Source: Kribbella albertanoniae (GTDB lineage: Bacteria; Actinomycetota; Actinomycetes; Propionibacteriales; Kribbellaceae). Taken from it: 33,117 nucleotides of DNA. The notes below the pieces were generated by a model. That model saw only the letters and a list, made by a program, of their open reading frames with translations, was not told the origin of the DNA and ran no database searches. A program made the position numbers and the translations under genes. The DNA is taken from positions 1 to 33,117 of the forward strand of contig NZ_SMKA01000069.1 of NCBI RefSeq assembly GCF_004348455.1. Direction: 5' to 3'. Numbering within the stretch: the first letter of the stretch is position 1; each line of letters begins with the position of its first letter. Of the stretch, positions 1-7,814 are shown in pieces.

Positions 1-15
1 GTGTATAAGAGACAG
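1..15 (+). other. Sequencing adapter remnant (Nextera/Tn5 mosaic end)
   Basis: The first 15 bases, gtgtataagagacag, equal the inner 15 bases of the Tn5 mosaic-end sequence used in Nextera libraries. The match begins exactly at base 1 and genomic-looking sequence follows from base 16. This is library adapter left at a contig end, not biology of the organism. A Tn5-family transposon end is the alternative, but no transposase or second end is visible. Confidence 0.9.
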
Positions 16-70
16 CCTGACAACCGGCCCGCCCGCGCCACATGTTGTGGCCGGAGCCACGCCTGACTGC

Positions 71-171
71 GTACAGACGGACTGTTAGTAGGTCACTCCG
101 GAGCGAACGTTCGCCGTGCTCGCACGCTCCCACCTGCCGACCGGCGCCGCGTACTAACAGTCGGTCGGTAC
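71..171. repeat. Imperfect hairpin repeat, copy 1
   Basis: The arms at 71-90 and 152-171 are inverted complements at 18 of 20 positions and enclose about 61 nt. The interior at 113-139 matches 231-257 of copy 2 at about 21 of 27 positions. Part of it (cgcacgctcccacctgccgacc, split here as cgcacgctccc and acctgccgacc) resembles the interior of copy 4 near 29503-29526. The copies therefore look homologous rather than chance stem-loops. No ORF is supported here. The function is unknown; a REP- or MITE-like element or a terminator are possibilities. Confidence 0.7.
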
Positions 172-188
172 ACCTGCCCGGCCAGCTG

Positions 189-290
189 CGTACCGACGAA
201 CGGGTAGTGGTCGCGCCCGCCGTGGATTTGGCCGTGCCTGCACGCTCGAGCCTGCGGGCTGTTCCGCACCTCTACCCGTTGTTCGGTACG
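189..290. repeat. Imperfect hairpin repeat, copy 2
   Basis: The arms at 189-210 and 269-290 are inverted complements at 19 of 22 positions, with a 58-nt interior. The right arm contains the stop codon and last codons of the NmrA-like gene, which ends at 272, so the 3' end of that gene can pair with a near-inverted copy of itself. The element lies 17 nt from copy 1 in tandem and shares interior sequence with it. Confidence 0.7.
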
Positions 291-1087
291 CCGAAGGCGG
301 CGGCGTGGTCGCGTACCCAGGTGGCGAAGGTCGAGGCGGGGCGGCCGGTTAGCTGGGTGACCGTGGTGGTGACTGGTTCGGGGTTGGTGACGAGGGTGGA
401 CCAGTAGGTGACAGCGCTGTCGGCGAGGAGGGGGTCGGCGCCTTGGGCGAGCATTGCCTGGCGGGCCTCGTCGTCGGTCAACCCCTCGACGCGGATGGGG
501 TTGCCGGTGAGCTGGGCGATGGTGGCCAGTTGGTCTTCCTGGGTGATGGCTTCGGGGCCGGTGATCTCGTAGGCCTGGCCGATGTGGTGGTCGTCCAGGA
601 GAGCCAGTACGGCGACCGCTGCGATGTCGCGCTCGTGGATGAGGGATCGCGCGGCCTTCGGGTAGGGAATCCGTACGACGCCCGTGCGGATCTGCTCGGC
701 CCAGGCGAGAGCGTTGACGGCGAACCCGCTCGGCCGGACGAAGGTCCAGTCGCGGTCCTTCAGCAGCTCCTCGATCTCGCCCCAGAACCCGCCCCCGCCC
801 AGCGTCGACAGGTACACGACACGCCGCGGCAGCTCCGCGACCACGGCCGCCGCACCTTCCGACGAGTACCAGGGCCACAGCAGGAAGGCCGCGTCCGCCC
901 CAGCCGCAGCCCGTCGTACGGCGGCTGGATCTTGTAGATCACCTGCGACCAGCTCGACTTCCGCGGGCAGATCCGCGCGGTCCGGCGTACGGACCAATGC
1001 TCGGACGGTGGCCCCTGCGGCGAGGAGGCCGGTGACGATGTGGCGGCCGGTGCGGCCGGTGGCTCCGATGACCAGAACTGTGCTCAT
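272..1087 (-). CDS. NmrA-like NAD(P)-binding protein
   Basis: This 271-residue protein opens with an NAD(P)-binding Rossmann motif (VIGATGRTGRHIV, residues 6-18), followed by alternating strands and helices of the atypical short-chain dehydrogenase fold. Proteins of this NmrA/NAD(P)H-binding type act as quinone or flavin reductases or as redox sensors; the substrate cannot be read from sequence. No YxxxK catalytic pair is obvious, as is common in this group. The start is the ATG at 1087, divergent from nuoH with a 62-nt gap that must carry both promoters. The last codons and the stop lie inside an arm of hairpin repeat copy 2. It is probably a cytosolic enzyme with no functional link to nuoH. 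Confidence 0.85.
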   Translation of the reverse strand: MSTVLVIGATGRTGRHIVTGLLAAGATVRALVRTPDRADLPAEVELVAGDLQDPAAVRRAAAGADAAFLLWPWYSSEGAAAVVAELPRRVVYLSTLGGGGFWGEIEELLKDRDWTFVRPSGFAVNALAWAEQIRTGVVRIPYPKAARSLIHERDIAAVAVLALLDDHHIGQAYEITGPEAITQEDQLATIAQLTGNPIRVEGLTDDEARQAMLAQGADPLLADSAVTYWSTLVTNPEPVTTTVTQLTGRPASTFATWVRDHAAAFGVPNNG

Positions 1088-1149
1088 GACGCCAACGATC
1101 GGACCTCAACGGTGGTTCAGGTCAAGCGGAACTCGATAGGGTGGCGGGC

Positions 1150-2097
1150 ATGCTGGAGTTCGTGGTGCGGGTGGTCGGCGTGATCGTCGCCTTCCTGGTG
1201 GCGCCGCTGGTGGTCGGTCAGGCCGAGCACAAGGTGATGGCGCACATGCAGTCACGGCTCGGCCCGATGTACGCCGGCGGATTCCACGGCTGGGCGCAGT
1301 TGGTGGCGGACGGGGTGAAGTTCGTCCAGAAGGAGAGCGTGGTCCCGGCCGCGGCGGACCGCCGGGTGTTCGAGTGGGCGCCGTTCGTCGCGATCCTGCC
1401 GTACATGGCCGCGCTGGCCGCGATCCCGATCGCTCCCGGCATCGTCGGCGCGGACCTTGAGTCCGGCCTGTTCTTCGTGCTCGCGGTGATGAGTGTCGGA
1501 GTGCTCGGTTCGCTGATGGCGGGGTGGGCCAGCGGGAACAAGTACAGCCTGCTCGGTGGTCTGCGGGTCGCGGCCCAGCTGATGAGCTACGAGCTGCCGT
1601 TCGTGCTGTCCGCGGCGAGCGTCGCGGTCGCTGCCGGTTCACTGAGCCTGACCGGGATCGCCAACGCCTGGAACCCGTGGTGGTTGCTCTGGCAGCTTCC
1701 CGGTCTGGTCGTCTTCTTCATCGCCGGCCTCGCCGAGCTGCAGCGCCCACCCTTCGACATGCCGGTCGCCGACTCCGAGGTCATCTTCGGCCCCTACACC
1801 GAGTACACCGGTCTCCGCTTCGCCCTCTTCCTGCTCGCCGAGTACGCCGGCATCGTCATCCTCTCGGCCCTCACCGCCGTCCTCTTCCTCGGCGGCTGGT
1901 CCGGCCCCGGCCCCGACTCGATCGGCTGGATCTGGACCATCCTGAAGACCGCCGTGGTCGCCTTCGTGGTGATCTGGGTCCGCGTCTCCTTCCCCCGCAT
2001 GCGCGCCGACCAACTCCAGAAACTCGCCTGGCAGGTCCTCGTGCCGGTGGCGCTCGCCCAGCTAGCGCTCACCGGCATCGGAGTCATCGCCTTCTAA
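1150..2097 (+). CDS. nuoH: NADH-quinone oxidoreductase subunit H (NuoH2-like)
   Basis: This is the membrane subunit that anchors the peripheral arm of complex I and forms much of the quinone chamber. About eight hydrophobic segments are visible. Family landmarks are RLGP (residues 36-39), VADGVKFVQKE (about 53-63) and RPPFDMPVADSE (about 199-210), followed by GPYTEYTGLRFALF. The usual PEGESE/PEAESE acidic loop reads PVADSE, as I recall for the NuoH2 paralogue of Streptomyces. The chosen ATG at 1150 follows a TAGGGT hexamer (1137-1142) by 7 nt, suggesting leaderless translation; GTG at 1141 would add three residues but lacks a ribosome-binding site. The gene stands alone: its stop overlaps the convergent exporter permease by 4 nt, and nuoI begins 13 kb away. 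Confidence 0.93.
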   Translation: MLEFVVRVVGVIVAFLVAPLVVGQAEHKVMAHMQSRLGPMYAGGFHGWAQLVADGVKFVQKESVVPAAADRRVFEWAPFVAILPYMAALAAIPIAPGIVGADLESGLFFVLAVMSVGVLGSLMAGWASGNKYSLLGGLRVAAQLMSYELPFVLSAASVAVAAGSLSLTGIANAWNPWWLLWQLPGLVVFFIAGLAELQRPPFDMPVADSEVIFGPYTEYTGLRFALFLLAEYAGIVILSALTAVLFLGGWSGPGPDSIGWIWTILKTAVVAFVVIWVRVSFPRMRADQLQKLAWQVLVPVALAQLALTGIGVIAF

Positions 2098-3293
2098 GGA
2101 GTCGCGAGGGCTTCGGTGGGGGATAGGTGGGAGGCGCGGATTGCTGGGTAGAGGCCGGCTAGGGCGCCGATGATGAGGGTGGCTAGTACGCCGCCGGCCA
2201 GGGACCAGACGGGGACTACTGTCAGCCAGTTCTGGTACGACGCGTAGGCGGCTGTGACTGCGGATCCGAGTAAGGCTCCGCCGAGGCCGCCTAGTGCGGA
2301 GAGCAGCAGGGACTCGGTCAGGAACTGGGTGCGGATCTGCCCGCGGGTGGCGCCGAGTGAGCGGCGGAGGCCGATCTCGGCGCGGCGTTCCAGGACCGAG
2401 ATCACCATGATGTTGGCGACGCCGACCCCGCCGACCAGCAGGGCGACCGCGCCGAGGCCGAGGAGCAGGCCGGTGAAGGCCTGGCCGGCGGCCTGTTTCG
2501 CGGCGAGTGCGTCGGACGGCCGCGACACCTCGACCTCGTTCGGTGCTTCGGGGTTGGCCGTTGCCCCGAGCACCGATCGGACTGCCTCGACCTGGGCGTC
2601 GTCCGAGCGGGTGTAGATCGTGGTCGGGTGCCCGTCGAAGGCCAGGCTGCTGGCAGCGGCCGGCCAGCCCATCAAGGCGGCAGCGTCCAGTTCGGGCGCC
2701 AGCGCGGCCGGTTCGAGAATCCCGAGCACGGTGAACCAGGTGTTGCCGATCAGCACCTGGACCTCCGGGCCCGCGCGGGTGATCCCGAGTCGCTCGGCCG
2801 CGCCGGCCCCGAGCACGGTCGCCGGGTAGCGGCCGGTCGCGGCGTCGAGCCATTTGCCACTGCGGACCGTTGCGCCGATCGTGTCGAGCAGGTTCGTCCG
2901 AGCGGCGTACGCGATGATGCCGTTCGTCTCGATGACCGGGATCTTGTTGCTCCGGTACACCGAGGCACCATCCACCGTACCGACCGCCGACTCGGCCTGG
3001 ACGGGCGCGATCCGGCGGACCATCTCCTCCGCGGTGAGTGGCAGCTGGGCTTGCTCGCCGGTCAGCCGGACACCCGGCGCGACCGTGAGCAGATTGGTGC
3101 CTAGGGCATCGAGTTGTCCGTCGAGCTCGGCGCGGGAGGACGACGAGATGCCGACCACCGCGACCATCGCGGCGATCCCGATCGCGATCCCCAGCGCGGA
3201 CAGGAACGCCCGCATCGGCCGGGTCCGCAGCCCGACCGCACCGACCCGGACGACATCACGCAGGCCTAGAGGAGCCGGTTTCAGTTCGCGCAT
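2094..3293 (-). CDS. MacB-like ABC transporter permease
   Basis: The 399-residue protein has the MacB/FtsX layout: one N-terminal transmembrane helix (about 25-47), a large extracytoplasmic region (about 50-265) of the MacB periplasmic-core type, then three C-terminal helices (about 270-300, 320-345, 360-390). Between the second and third helices lies the cytoplasmic ERRAEIGLRRSLGATRGQI segment that contacts the ATPase. Such permeases transmit ATP-driven movement to an adaptor and export peptides, lipoproteins or drugs rather than carrying substrate through a membrane channel. It is the last gene of a four-gene minus-strand operon and overlaps the ATPase gene by 13 nt. Its stop overlaps that of nuoH, leaving no room for a terminator between them. 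Confidence 0.9.
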   Translation of the reverse strand: MRELKPAPLGLRDVVRVGAVGLRTRPMRAFLSALGIAIGIAAMVAVVGISSSSRAELDGQLDALGTNLLTVAPGVRLTGEQAQLPLTAEEMVRRIAPVQAESAVGTVDGASVYRSNKIPVIETNGIIAYAARTNLLDTIGATVRSGKWLDAATGRYPATVLGAGAAERLGITRAGPEVQVLIGNTWFTVLGILEPAALAPELDAAALMGWPAAASSLAFDGHPTTIYTRSDDAQVEAVRSVLGATANPEAPNEVEVSRPSDALAAKQAAGQAFTGLLLGLGAVALLVGGVGVANIMVISVLERRAEIGLRRSLGATRGQIRTQFLTESLLLSALGGLGGALLGSAVTAAYASYQNWLTVVPVWSLAGGVLATLIIGALAGLYPAIRASHLSPTEALATP

Positions 3294-3949
3294 GTGTCCT
3301 CCAGGATCAGGCCGTCGCGCATCCGGACCTGACGCGGCAGGGCAGCGGCGATGTCCCGATCGTGGGTGATCACGACAACCGTCGTACCGCCCGCGTGCAG
3401 GTCCCGCAGCAGCTCCATCACGCCGGCACCGGACGCTGAGTCGAGCGCTCCGGTCGGCTCATCAGCCAGCAGTACGGCGGGTTCGCCAGCGACCGCTCGT
3501 GCCACGGCGACCCGTTGTCGCTCGCCGCCCGACAGCTCATGCGGTTCGTGATCCATGCGGTGCGCGAGGCCGACCCGCTCCAACGCGGTCGCCGCCCGCT
3601 TCCGCCGTACCGATGATCGGAGCCCGGAGTAGAGAAGCCCGTCGGCCACGTTGTCCAGGGCGCGTCGGCCGGCCGCCAAGTGGAACTGCTGGAACACGAA
3701 GCCGATCCGGGTTGCCCGCAACGCGGACAGGCCCGAGTCCGACAGCCGCGCCACGTCGTACCGATCGATCCGGACCGCGCCGGAGCTCGGCCGGTCGAGG
3801 GTGCCGAGGACGTTGAGCATCGTCGACTTGCCGGAGCCGGACGGGCCGACGATCGCGACCAGTTCGCCGCGGTCGATGCGCAGGCTGACACCGCCGAGGG
3901 CCGTGACACCACCCGGGTACACCTTGGTCACCTCGCTCAGCTCGATCAC
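3281..3949 (-). CDS. ABC transporter ATP-binding protein (MacB/LolD type)
   Basis: This 222-residue nucleotide-binding protein has a full set of motifs: Walker A GPSGSGKST (35-43), Q-loop at about 87-88, signature LSGGE (139-143), Walker B VLLADE (159-164) and H-loop histidine near 196. The Walker B glutamate is present, so it should hydrolyse ATP. It powers the FtsX-type permease encoded just downstream (13-nt overlap), and its start overlaps the adaptor gene stop by 4 nt, indicating translational coupling. In this family the ATPase dimer opens and closes the permease stalk on the outer face of the membrane. The length is typical for a stand-alone MacB ATPase. Confidence 0.95.
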   Translation of the reverse strand: MIELSEVTKVYPGGVTALGGVSLRIDRGELVAIVGPSGSGKSTMLNVLGTLDRPSSGAVRIDRYDVARLSDSGLSALRATRIGFVFQQFHLAAGRRALDNVADGLLYSGLRSSVRRKRAATALERVGLAHRMDHEPHELSGGERQRVAVARAVAGEPAVLLADEPTGALDSASGAGVMELLRDLHAGGTTVVVITHDRDIAAALPRQVRMRDGLILEDTCAN

Positions 3950-4998
3950 TTAGGGATCCCAACCACGGTGCCGGCCTTGATGCCAGCACCGCTGACCTCG
4001 ACCTGACCGCTGGCGAACAGACCGGTCTTGACCGGCACGTACGACGATGCCGTGCCGTCGGTGACCTCGACGCCGAACCCGCCCTCGCGCAGGGCGACCA
4101 GCGCAGAGACCGGAACGGTCAGCACGTTCTTGCGTTCCGACGCAGTGAAGGTCACGTCGACGGAAGCGAGAGCCCAGGCCGCGACGGCCTTTTGGTTGTC
4201 GATGGCAACGATCACCTCGACCTTGGTCTCCGGATCCTTGGCCGGGTCGGAGGCCGGGATGATCACCGTCGACACCTTCTCCACCTTGCCCGGTACGGAT
4301 TTGCCGTCCGGCAGCGTGAGGTCGACCTTCGACTGTGGCTTCGCCAGCCGCTGGTCCGCCGCGTCCAGCTGAACCGTGACGGCCTTCCGCGTGCCGGTGT
4401 ACGTGAGCACCGGCTGGTTCGGCCCGAGAGGTGCGCCTTCCTCGGCCTGCACACTGTCGACCCGGATGTGGGCGGGCGCGTAGAGGACCGACCCGAGTTC
4501 CACCACACCGGTCTCGTCCACGCCGAGGTCCTCCTGCCACTCCTCGACGGCCTCGGCGGTGTTCTCCGTGTACTCGTCATCAACGGTGAAACCGTCGTAA
4601 CCGAGAGCCTGCAGGTTCTGCTCGAGCTGCTGGACGTCCGGTCCTTCGCTCCCGTCCGCGAGTCGCCGGTACGACGGCAGAGCGCCGTACAGCAACGTGG
4701 TTGGTTTGTTGTCGACGCTGTAGACGGTGTTGCCGCGCTGGAGTTCCTGCCCGCTGTCCGGCAGGCTGGTGATGGTTCCGGCGACCCGGTTCACCGCGGT
4801 GGACGTCGTACCGAAGCCGAGCTCGCCGTCCTCGGTCTCGGTGTCCTTGAGTGTCTGCTGGGTGACCTTGGCGGTGTTGACCGGCAACGGCTGGGCGGTC
4901 TGGTTCGCGGCCTGGCTGGTATCGCCCCGGTTCACCAGGAAGGCGCTCATCGCACCTCCGGCGGCCAGGACGGCCACAGCTGTCAGCATCTTGCGCAT
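3946..4998 (-). CDS. Exporter adaptor protein with peptidoglycan-binding domain
   Basis: The 350-residue protein starts with a hydrophobic signal anchor (about 4-25). It has an HlyD/RND-type adaptor body split around a PG_binding_1-like segment (about 112-165, with GPDVQQLEQNLQALGY). The C-terminal part (about 195-350) holds the beta-rich adaptor domains, including the LTVPVSALV segment typical of membrane-fusion proteins. In monoderm bacteria such adaptors sit outside the membrane and probably couple the MacB-type permease to the cell wall. Its ATG overlaps the lipoprotein stop (TGATG) and its own stop overlaps the ATPase start. The four genes thus form one coupled unit; the exported substrate is unknown. 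Confidence 0.85.
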   Translation of the reverse strand: MRKMLTAVAVLAAGGAMSAFLVNRGDTSQAANQTAQPLPVNTAKVTQQTLKDTETEDGELGFGTTSTAVNRVAGTITSLPDSGQELQRGNTVYSVDNKPTTLLYGALPSYRRLADGSEGPDVQQLEQNLQALGYDGFTVDDEYTENTAEAVEEWQEDLGVDETGVVELGSVLYAPAHIRVDSVQAEEGAPLGPNQPVLTYTGTRKAVTVQLDAADQRLAKPQSKVDLTLPDGKSVPGKVEKVSTVIIPASDPAKDPETKVEVIVAIDNQKAVAAWALASVDVTFTASERKNVLTVPVSALVALREGGFGVEVTDGTASSYVPVKTGLFASGQVEVSGAGIKAGTVVGIPK

Positions 4999-5507
4999 CA
5001 GCGTGCCGCCAGGATGCTCTGGCAGGCTTCCTGCGCCTTCGGGAAGTCGGGGTCCTCACCGACCTCCGGGCCGATCATGATGCCGCGCTGACCGGGCTTC
5101 GGGTCCGGGAACTTCTCTACGCCGTTGTTCCGCATGCACTCCGCGTGCTTGCGGCCGTTCTCCTCCTGCTGCGGATTCGGTGCGGCGTCGGCCTGTGGGT
5201 TGAACTCCCGGCACGCCTCCATGGCCTTCTGGACCTGCTCCTGGGACACGCCGGAGCCCGGGCCGAACTTCAGCATCGGCCCCTTGCCAGGCTCCGGGTC
5301 CGGCACGTTCAGCCCGTTCTCGCGCAGGCACTGAGTGAACTTGACCGCCTTCTCGTCCCGGCTCAGGCTGGGCGACGCGCTACTGCTGGAGGCGGTGGGC
5401 TGGGCGCCGGAGCCCGATGCGACCTGGCTTTCCGGCGCATCGGCGCCACAACCAGTCAGCAGTACGGCGGCCGCCAGCGCCGCGGCGGCCAGGGTGGTCT
5501 TGCGCAT
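4998..5507 (-). CDS. Lipoprotein with tandem Cys-FPDP repeats
   Basis: The start is the ATG at 5507, preceded by AGGAG; an in-frame upstream extension is open but lacks such a site. The 169-residue product has a signal peptide ending in a lipobox (LLTGC, Cys20), so it should be lipid-anchored outside the membrane. A Ser/Pro/Ala-rich linker follows. Two related units come next: QCLRENGLNVPDPEPGKGP (about 60-80) and ECMRNNGVEKFPDPKPGQRG (about 122-145), each with a Cys, an NG and a PDP motif. It is the first gene of the exporter operon, so it may be a substrate-capturing or sensing component. I know such proteins beside MacB-like systems in actinomycetes, but not their function. Confidence 0.8.
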   Translation of the reverse strand: MRKTTLAAAALAAAVLLTGCGADAPESQVASGSGAQPTASSSSASPSLSRDEKAVKFTQCLRENGLNVPDPEPGKGPMLKFGPGSGVSQEQVQKAMEACREFNPQADAAPNPQQEENGRKHAECMRNNGVEKFPDPKPGQRGIMIGPEVGEDPDFPKAQEACQSILAAR

Positions 5508-5540
5508 GACATCTCCTCTTGCTCGGGTGATGGCCACAGC

Positions 5541-5594
5541 TTTCGCCGAGGGCCGTTTCCCGGCTGTTTCCGTGAGCGATAACGCGGAGGAAAC
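5541..5594. promoter_or_regulatory. Candidate response-regulator binding sites in divergent promoter region
   Basis: The 103-nt space between the lipoprotein gene and the response regulator gene holds GTTTCC at 5555-5560 and again at 5566-5571, an 11-bp period typical of OmpR/PhoB-family tandem half-sites. A looser TTTC lies at 5541, and an inverted copy GGAAAC at 5589-5594. A plus-strand -10-like GATAAC is at 5577-5582, so the repeats overlap its -35 region. The neighbouring regulator is the natural candidate to bind here. Confidence 0.5.
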
Positions 5595-5610
5595 CTGGCG
5601 GTCGGGGATC

Positions 5611-6276
5611 ATGGGGACTGTGCGCGTACTGGTGGTCGAGGACGAGCCGCTGCTGGCAGCAGCGATCGCGGAGTGGTTGCGCGACGATTCGCATGCCGTC
5701 GACGTGGCCGGAGACGGCGCTGCCGCGCTCGAACGGCTGACCACGAACGAGTACGACGTACTGGTGCTGGACCGCGACATCCCCGTCGTACACGGGGATG
5801 AGGTGTGTCGGCAGGTGGTGGAGTCCGGGTCGATGACTCGGGTGCTGATGCTGACAGCGGCCGCTGCGGTCACGGACCGGGTCTACGGCCTCGGTCTGGG
5901 TGCGGACGACTACCTGACCAAACCGTTCGCCTTCGCCGAGCTGGCAGCGCGGGTGCTGGCGCTGGGCAGGCGGAGTCACCCGGCCGATCCGCCGGTACTG
6001 CGGCGCGCCGGAGTCACGTTGGATCCGGCCCGGCACGAGGTGTTCCGGGACGGTCGCTATGTACCGCTGTCCAAGAAGGAGTTCGCCGTACTCGCGGAGC
6101 TCCTCAGAGCCGACGGCGCGACCGTGTCGGCCGAACAACTGCTGGAGAAGGCATGGGACGAGCACGTGGATCCGTTCACCGGAGTGGTGCGGCTGACCAT
6201 CCTGAAGCTGCGCCGGAAGCTGGGCGAACCCGGTCTGGTGGAGACCGTCACCGGCGTTGGCTACCGCATCCCTTGA
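5611..6276 (+). CDS. OmpR/PhoB-family response regulator
   Basis: The 221-residue protein has a receiver domain (about 4-118) with acidic pair E10/D11, phospho-acceptor Asp54 (LVLDRDIP), a conserved Thr in MLTAAAA and Lys in YLTKPF. A winged-helix DNA-binding domain follows (about 130-220), ending TVTGVGYRIP. It should activate or repress transcription when phosphorylated by the kinase encoded next, whose start overlaps its stop. The ATG at 5611 follows GGGGA closely; GTG at 5620 would also leave an intact receiver. The upstream open frame is not needed for the fold. It faces the exporter operon across 103 nt, so control of export and of itself is the likely role. Confidence 0.93.
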   Translation: MGTVRVLVVEDEPLLAAAIAEWLRDDSHAVDVAGDGAAALERLTTNEYDVLVLDRDIPVVHGDEVCRQVVESGSMTRVLMLTAAAAVTDRVYGLGLGADDYLTKPFAFAELAARVLALGRRSHPADPPVLRRAGVTLDPARHEVFRDGRYVPLSKKEFAVLAELLRADGATVSAEQLLEKAWDEHVDPFTGVVRLTILKLRRKLGEPGLVETVTGVGYRIP

Positions 6277-7463
6277 CGCTGCGGGGTCGGCTGACTCTTC
6301 TGTACGGCGGCCTGTTCCTGGCGGCCGGTGCGCTGCTGCTCGGACTGACGTATCTGCTGTTCAGCAACAACTTCGGGCAGCAGTACCGAGTGATCGTGCA
6401 GGGCACTTATCTCAACCCGGGCGAGACCGGGAAGCCGCTGCTGCCGAACCAGGTGTTCGCCACGGGCAAGGACGGCACCCCACTCACCGGTCCGGCTGCT
6501 GAGCAGGCGATGCGCGAGCAGCGCGAGCAGGTACGACAGGCGGCGACCAAGTCGCTTCTGACCCAGGGCAGCATCGCGCTGGTGTTGGTCGGCGCATTGT
6601 CGGCTGGATTCGGCTGGCTGGTTGCCGGCCGGGTGCTGGCACCGCTGCACCGGGTCACCGACACCGCGCGGCGCATTGCGGCCTCACCGGCGGCGCTGCA
6701 CGAGCGGATCGCGCTGCGGGGTCCGGACGACGAGGTGAAGAACCTGGCGGATGCGTTCGACACCATGGTCGAGCGGCTGGACCATTCGTTCGACGGTCAG
6801 CGCCGGTTCGTCGCCAACGCGTCGCATGAGCTGCGTACGCCGCTCACTCTCGGCCGGGCGCTGGTTGAGGTGGCGATGCATCGCCGAACCGCCTCGGCGG
6901 ACGTGCAGGAACTCGGGGAGAGCCTGCTCACGATCAACGCCCGGCATGAGCAGTTGATCGACGGACTGCTGATCCTGGCCGACTCCGAGAAGCAGCTGAC
7001 CACGCTGTACCCGGTCAACCTCGCGGACGTCGTCGACCACGTCGCCGGCCAACTCAGCGCGGAAGCTGCCGCGGCCGAGGTGGAGATCATCCGCGGCCCC
7101 GGCGACGCCCCGGTCCGAGGCGACGCGCTGCTGCTCGAACGCCTGGTCCACAACCTGGTCGAGAACGGCATCCGCCACAACGATCCCCCCGGCTGGGTCC
7201 GCGTGCTCTCCCGAACCGCCGGCGACCAGGTGCAGATCGAGGTGACCAACACCGGCCCCGAGATCCCGCCGTACGAGGTGGAGGCACTGTTCAAGCCCTT
7301 CTACCGCCTAGGCGCCGAACGCCTCGTCGGCGGAAAGGGCGCCGGCCTAGGCCTGTCGATCGTCCGCTCCGTAGCCGAAGCCCACGGCGGAACCGTCACC
7401 GCCACACCCCGCCCAGCCGGCGGCCTGGAAATCACCGTCACCCTCCCCATCGACCCGAGCTAG
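6273..7463 (+). CDS. Sensor histidine kinase
   Basis: The start is inferred as TTG at 6273, giving a TTGA overlap with the regulator stop; no ATG or GTG fits in this frame near the first helix. The 396-residue protein has TM1 (about 8-30), an extracytoplasmic sensor loop of about 65 residues, TM2 (about 97-119), HAMP (about 120-172), HisKA with His185 in ASHELRTPLT, then a HATPase domain with N-box NLVENGIRHN, TNTGPEIP and GAGLGLSIV. The catalytic parts are complete. It phosphorylates the adjacent OmpR-type regulator. The signal is unknown, but proximity to an exporter suggests an envelope or antimicrobial cue. Confidence 0.93.
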   Translation: MTLRGRLTLLYGGLFLAAGALLLGLTYLLFSNNFGQQYRVIVQGTYLNPGETGKPLLPNQVFATGKDGTPLTGPAAEQAMREQREQVRQAATKSLLTQGSIALVLVGALSAGFGWLVAGRVLAPLHRVTDTARRIAASPAALHERIALRGPDDEVKNLADAFDTMVERLDHSFDGQRRFVANASHELRTPLTLGRALVEVAMHRRTASADVQELGESLLTINARHEQLIDGLLILADSEKQLTTLYPVNLADVVDHVAGQLSAEAAAAEVEIIRGPGDAPVRGDALLLERLVHNLVENGIRHNDPPGWVRVLSRTAGDQVQIEVTNTGPEIPPYEVEALFKPFYRLGAERLVGGKGAGLGLSIVRSVAEAHGGTVTATPRPAGGLEITVTLPIDPS

Positions 7464-7476
7464 AGAGCCGCTGGCG

Positions 7477-7809
7477 CTACAGCAGCCGTCGTACTTTCAC
7501 GGGCGCCCGGGCCGACCACGAGTCGGTCACCACCTCAGTCAGCTCGTCGTCGTCCAGCTGATCGAGCCACGCGAAGACGGCGGACGGGAATGCCTTGGCC
7601 AGCCAGTAGGTGTCCGGCGAGGCGGCAACCAGCGCCCCGCGATCATCCGGAACCCAGAACTGCAGGATCTCGCGACCCTCGTCGTTCCAGCGCAACCGGG
7701 CGAACTGACGACCGGCAACCTCGTATGTCGGCGACCCTTCGTGAGCCACACCCGGAGCAGTCTCCGGGAGTTCAGCAGCGACCCGGCCAACGCCAGTCCA
7801 GTCCGCCAT
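7477..7809 (-). CDS. YjbR/MmcQ-like small protein
   Basis: This 110-residue protein resembles the MmcQ/YjbR family: a PTYEVAGRQFARLRWNDEGREILQ-like strand region (about 28-52, cited in part), a central DTYWLAKAFPSAVFAWLDQL helix and a C-terminal DSWSARAPVKVRRLL. Family structures have a CyaY-like fold; DNA binding has been proposed, but the function is not established. The start is ATG at 7809; the longer open frame upstream belongs to the antisense of another gene. It begins 5 nt after the AraC-DinB gene stop, so the two are probably cotranscribed. It is convergent with the kinase gene, 13 nt apart. Confidence 0.7.
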   Translation of the reverse strand: MADWTGVGRVAAELPETAPGVAHEGSPTYEVAGRQFARLRWNDEGREILQFWVPDDRGALVAASPDTYWLAKAFPSAVFAWLDQLDDDELTEVVTDSWSARAPVKVRRLL

Positions 7810-7814
7810 TCGAA

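Noticed and set aside
1..290. A Tn5-like transposon end with inverted repeats
   Set aside because: The 15-nt match starts exactly at base 1 and there is no transposase; adapter carry-over explains it better, and the nearby hairpins are unrelated in sequence.
4192..5091. A 299-codon plus-strand frame opposite the exporter adaptor
   Set aside because: It is antisense to a clear adaptor gene whose signal, domain order and overlaps are all in place.
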